Below, piece by piece: positions 41,748 to 41,869 of a stretch of 41,869 nucleotides of DNA. This stretch comes from Flavobacteriaceae bacterium. GTDB lineage: Bacteria; Bacteroidota; Bacteroidia; Flavobacteriales; Flavobacteriaceae. The notes under the pieces were generated by a model. That model was given only the letters and a program-made list of their open reading frames with translations. It was not told the origin of the DNA and ran no database searches. The translations under genes were made by a program, and so were the position numbers. The first letter of the stretch is position 1; each line of letters begins with the position of its first letter. The DNA is taken from the NCBI GenBank assembly GCA_013001285.1, contig JABDMU010000023.1:1-41869 (forward strand), given 5' to 3'.

Positions 41748-41869
41748 ATGAAAAAATATCTAATACTCTTTAGCCTATTTTTTTGGGGCTGGTCCTCGGC
41801 TCAAACCGATCTTTATGTAGGTCCAAATTCTTATGTGTACTCAAATGACGTTGTACTTTATGTAGAAGA
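41748..41869 (+). CDS. Exported protein, N-terminal fragment (cut by window edge)
   Basis: Only 40 residues are in the window. A signal peptide (MKKYLILFSLFFWGWSSAQ) is followed by TDLYVGPNSYVYSNDVVLYV, beta-strand-like sequence often seen at the start of secreted flavobacterial proteins. It begins 4 nt after the S74 gene stop, so the two are co-transcribed. Family not recognisable from this length. Confidence 0.7.
   Translation, partial: MKKYLILFSLFFWGWSSAQTDLYVGPNSYVYSNDVVLYVE

Noticed and set aside
1-41869. CRISPR arrays, tRNA, rRNA, insertion sequences
   Set aside because: No regularly spaced direct repeats, cloverleaf sequences, ribosomal RNA segments or transposase frames were found by eye; only a systematic search could exclude degenerate copies.

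Overview
The window looks like chromosomal core DNA of a marine-type Flavobacteriaceae (Bacteroidota). The DNA is AT-rich. Promoters follow the flavobacterial pattern TTG-N19-21-TAnnTTTG rather than TTGACA/TATAAT, and Shine-Dalgarno sequences are rare. Family-level markers include the type IX secretion gene porQ in a lon-porQ-cmk cluster, a TonB-dependent receptor with a carboxypeptidase-like N-terminal domain, several lipoproteins and outer-membrane beta-barrels, RNase Y, and a flavobacterial-style 6S RNA. I see no tRNA, rRNA, CRISPR array, insertion sequence or prophage block.

Layout. 1-2719 (minus): pyrB (cut by the window edge) and pyrR, then rpsA. 2989-3369 (plus): a cytosolic BON/LysM protein. 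3414-7673 (minus): lon, porQ, cmk. 7912-10864 (plus): an ECF-like sigma factor, a one-TM probable anti-sigma factor and two secreted repeat proteins (DUF4097-like and DUF2807-like). 10943-13979 (minus): a lipocalin-like lipoprotein, a UMF1/Atg22-like MFS transporter and an M48 metallopeptidase lipoprotein. 14044-24667 (minus): a glucan metabolism cluster. 24875-27328 (plus): msrB, a DinB-like gene, lpdA. 27376-29869 (minus): aroQ and three small beta-barrel proteins. 30031-30927 (plus): xerD. 30977-33371 (minus): a ZapB-like coiled-coil gene, zapA, a 6S RNA gene, rny. 33549-37706 (plus): M23 peptidase and TonB-dependent receptor. 37703-38848 (minus): cysteine desulfurase. 38949-39836 (plus): an acidic calcium-repeat lipoprotein. 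39833-40584 (minus): an Smr-domain protein and a small membrane protein. 40709-41869 (plus): an S74-chaperone protein and the start of another exported protein.

How the genes work together. The most coherent system is the cluster at 14044-24667. In transcription order it encodes a GlgM-like GT4 glucosyltransferase, GlgC, GlgE, maltokinase, GlgB and a cytosolic GH31 alpha-glucosidase. This is the maltose-1-phosphate (GlgE) route to branched alpha-glucan, best known from actinobacteria, rather than the classical GlgA route. TreS, the usual maltose source for maltokinase, is not in the window. A second unit combines a sigma/anti-sigma pair with two secreted beta-solenoid-like proteins and has a duplicated promoter-like element upstream. 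A third is a division/RNA-turnover locus where a strongly supported 6S RNA lies between zapA and rny, with its terminator about 18 nt before the rny start codon.

Gaps longer than about 100 bases hold promoters, terminators or the 6S RNA where stated. No gene-free stretch exceeds 300 bases.
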